Assembly: GCA_964612525.1 (NCBI GenBank)
Contig: CAZTCQ010000019.1
Location: forward strand, 1 to 33,011
Reading direction: 5' to 3'
Length of the DNA stretch: 33,011 nt
From: JAGNRR01 sp964612525
Lineage (GTDB): Bacteria > Bacteroidota > Bacteroidia > Chitinophagales > Chitinophagaceae
Shown here: positions 31,408-33,011 of the stretch, piece by piece
How the letters are laid out: every line of letters starts with the position of its first letter
Numbering within the stretch: position 1 is the stretch's first letter
Translations under genes and position numbers: made by a program
Notes under the pieces: generated by a model
Seen by the model: only the letters and a program-made list of their open reading frames with translations
Database searches by the model: none
Told to the model about the DNA's origin: nothing

Positions 31408-33011
31408 ATGAAAATTTTCCTCGCCCAACAGAACTATATCATAGGTGATTTTGAACACAATCTTTCCAAAATAAAGGATGCCATTGAAAAAGCAATTGCT
31501 CAAAATGGAGAGCTGATTGTTTTTTCGGAATTAAGTATTTGTGGATATCCTCCAAGAGATTTTTTAGAGTTTAATGACTTTATTGCACGCTGTGAAAAAG
31601 CAATTGAAAATCTATTACCCTTATCAAAAAAAATTGGAATCATAATTGGAGCGCCAGAACGCAACCCAAAACCGGAGGGTAAAGATTTATTCAATGCCGG
31701 CTTTTTATTATCCGATGGTAAAATCCAAGGTCGTGCGCACAAAACACTCTTACCAACCTACGACATCTTTGATGAGTACCGATATTTTGAACCGGCCTTT
31801 GAGTGGAACTGTATCAATTTTAAAGGAAAAAAATTAGCTATGACTGTCTGCGAAGACATTTGGAATTTGCATACCGGGAATGAAAACATGATTTATAATC
31901 CATTGTATCGAGTCACCCCAATGGATGAGTTAGCCAAACAAAACCCTGACGTTATGATTAATCTTAGCGCTTCACCTTTTGATTATACGCATGCAGAGGA
32001 TAGACTCGCGATGGTGAAAGCCAATGTAAAAAAATATAAGCTCCCCATGATTTATTGTTGTGGCGTGGGTTCACAAACCGAAGTTGTTTTTGATGGTGGT
32101 AGTCTAGTATTTGACAAAGAAGCAAACTTGATTAAAGAAGGAAACTATTTTGAAGAAGAGTTAATAGAAGTTAACCTTACATCTGATGGCCATTTTGAAG
32201 AAGAGGTTCAGCAATCAGCCATGGATGTTCCGAGTGAAGAACTCACACCGCCGCACTACGATCCCAACTTGAATATTGATCGTATTTATGATGCTTTAGT
32301 AATGGGCATCAAGGACTATTTTGATAAGCTTGGATTTAAAAAAGCTACACTGGGCGCTAGTGGTGGCGTTGACAGCGCACTAACGCAAGCATTAGCGGTG
32401 GCAGCACTTGGAAAAGAAAATGTACATGCTATACTCATGCCGTCACAATTTAGTAGCGACCATAGCGTAAACGATGCCGAACAACTCTCTATTAATCTGG
32501 GAAACAAATATGATACCATTCCTATCAAACCATTGTACGATGCCTTTATGAAACAGTTGGCGCCTCACTTTAACGACCTACCATTTAATGTGGCCGAAGA
32601 AAATATTCAAGCGCGCAGCCGAGGAAATTTACTTATGGCTATGGCGAATAAATTTGGATATATATTACTGAACACATCAAACAAAAGTGAACTAGCAGTA
32701 GGTTATGGAACATTGTACGGCGATATGGCAGGCGGCATTTCTGTAATTGGTGACGTATATAAAATGCAAGCCTACCGTTTGTGTGAATACATAAATAAAA
32801 AAGCGGGCAAAGAAATTATACCACAAAACATAATTGACAAAGCACCTTCGGCCGAGCTGAGACCCGATCAAAAAGATAGTGACTCATTGCCTGAGTATAT
32901 GGACCTGGATACAATTTTGTATCAATACATAGAATTACGCCAGGGACCCAAAGAAATTATTGCCCTAGGTTATGACGAAGCACTGGTCAATAGAATCCTT
33001 AAAATGGTAAA
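31408..33011 (+). CDS. nadE: glutamine-dependent NAD+ synthetase, 3' end beyond the window
   Basis: 534 residues are visible; the gene runs off the right edge with the last part of the synthetase domain missing. The N-terminal glutaminase (CN-hydrolase, about 1-260) has the catalytic triad E41 (VFSELSICGYPPRDF), K112 (RAHKTLLPTYDIFDE) and C148 (MTVCEDIW). The C-terminal synthetase (about 285 on) has the ATP pyrophosphatase P-loop GASGGVDSAL (S318-G-G-V-D322-S), then ENIQARSRGNLLMAMANK, LNTSNKSELAVGYGTLYGDMAGG and KAPSAELRPDQKDSDSLP. It converts nicotinic acid adenine dinucleotide to NAD+ with ammonia from glutamine passed through an internal tunnel. It follows a terminator and has its own -7 box. 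The neighbourhood with gldB is typical of Bacteroidota. Confidence 0.95.
   Translation, partial: MKIFLAQQNYIIGDFEHNLSKIKDAIEKAIAQNGELIVFSELSICGYPPRDFLEFNDFIARCEKAIENLLPLSKKIGIIIGAPERNPKPEGKDLFNAGFLLSDGKIQGRAHKTLLPTYDIFDEYRYFEPAFEWNCINFKGKKLAMTVCEDIWNLHTGNENMIYNPLYRVTPMDELAKQNPDVMINLSASPFDYTHAEDRLAMVKANVKKYKLPMIYCCGVGSQTEVVFDGGSLVFDKEANLIKEGNYFEEELIEVNLTSDGHFEEEVQQSAMDVPSEELTPPHYDPNLNIDRIYDALVMGIKDYFDKLGFKKATLGASGGVDSALTQALAVAALGKENVHAILMPSQFSSDHSVNDAEQLSINLGNKYDTIPIKPLYDAFMKQLAPHFNDLPFNVAEENIQARSRGNLLMAMANKFGYILLNTSNKSELAVGYGTLYGDMAGGISVIGDVYKMQAYRLCEYINKKAGKEIIPQNIIDKAPSAELRPDQKDSDSLPEYMDLDTILYQYIELRQGPKEIIALGYDEALVNRILKMV

Overview
The window is about 33 kb of AT-rich chromosome from a member of the Bacteroidota, most likely a non-enteric lineage in the Sphingobacteriia/Chitinophagia/Flavobacteriia range. 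Several independent signs support this: a GldB-type lipoprotein next to nadE; two secreted proteins with C-terminal type IX secretion (T9SS) sorting domains; the conserved bamD-rpoZ-coaBC-PorD(DUF4835) block; the Bacteroidota form of RNA polymerase omega; a eukaryote-like citrate synthase; a fused E1 alpha/beta 2-oxoacid dehydrogenase; and promoters of the TTG-spacer-TAnnTTTG type with almost no Shine-Dalgarno sequences. It reads as core chromosome. I see no phage, transposase, integrase, CRISPR array, rRNA gene or intact tRNA gene.

Layout. 1-179 is the 3' end of recA with its terminator. 295-1740 (minus) holds rsmI and two unknown small membrane or secreted proteins. 1741-1934 is an intergenic region full of palindromes, followed by the ppGpp enzyme rel (plus). 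4265-6860 (minus) is a tight three-gene operon: an active rhomboid protease, a rhomboid that has lost its catalytic residues, and a membrane-anchored endonuclease/exonuclease/phosphatase-family protein. 6966-11644 (plus) carries a thioredoxin-like lipoprotein, bamD, rpoZ, a hotdog-fold protein, coaBC, PorD and a DUF4296 lipoprotein, i.e. outer-membrane assembly, transcription, CoA synthesis and secretion. 11728-15498 has citrate synthase, a convergent NadR-like P-loop kinase and a seven-heme, TPR-containing cytochrome lipoprotein. 15568-17367 has a T9SS cargo protein and a small CxxC membrane protein. 17512-21246 is a large SNF2-type ATPase with two SWIM zinc fingers. 21364-24392 has a TIGR01777 epimerase broken by an assembly gap and the E1 alpha/beta fusion. 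24540-26657 has a DUF1569 protein, an unknown secreted protein and a second T9SS cargo. 26760-28742 is groES-groEL split by a second gap. 29051-29416 encodes an unusual Cys/Lys-rich secreted protein. 29469-33011 has gldB, an outer-membrane beta-barrel protein and the start of nadE.

The most interesting features are as follows. (1) For about a dozen genes a TAnnTTTG/A promoter -7 box lies only 4-10 nt before the start codon. This implies leaderless or near-leaderless mRNAs and also fixes several GTG/TTG starts. (2) A rhomboid and a pseudo-rhomboid are co-encoded. (3) There is a Cys/Lys repeat protein with 13 cysteines and 28 lysines in about 101 mature residues. (4) A dispersed family of AAACCCGnCGGGTTT-type palindromes occurs. 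(5) The first scaffold gap is an artefact: its flanks are identical over exactly 55 bp, and collapsing them restores a full-length gene. (6) Two terminators are written into the 3' coding ends of convergent genes. I found no clear previously undescribed multi-gene system; the Cys/Lys protein and the rhomboid pair are the best candidates for new biology.
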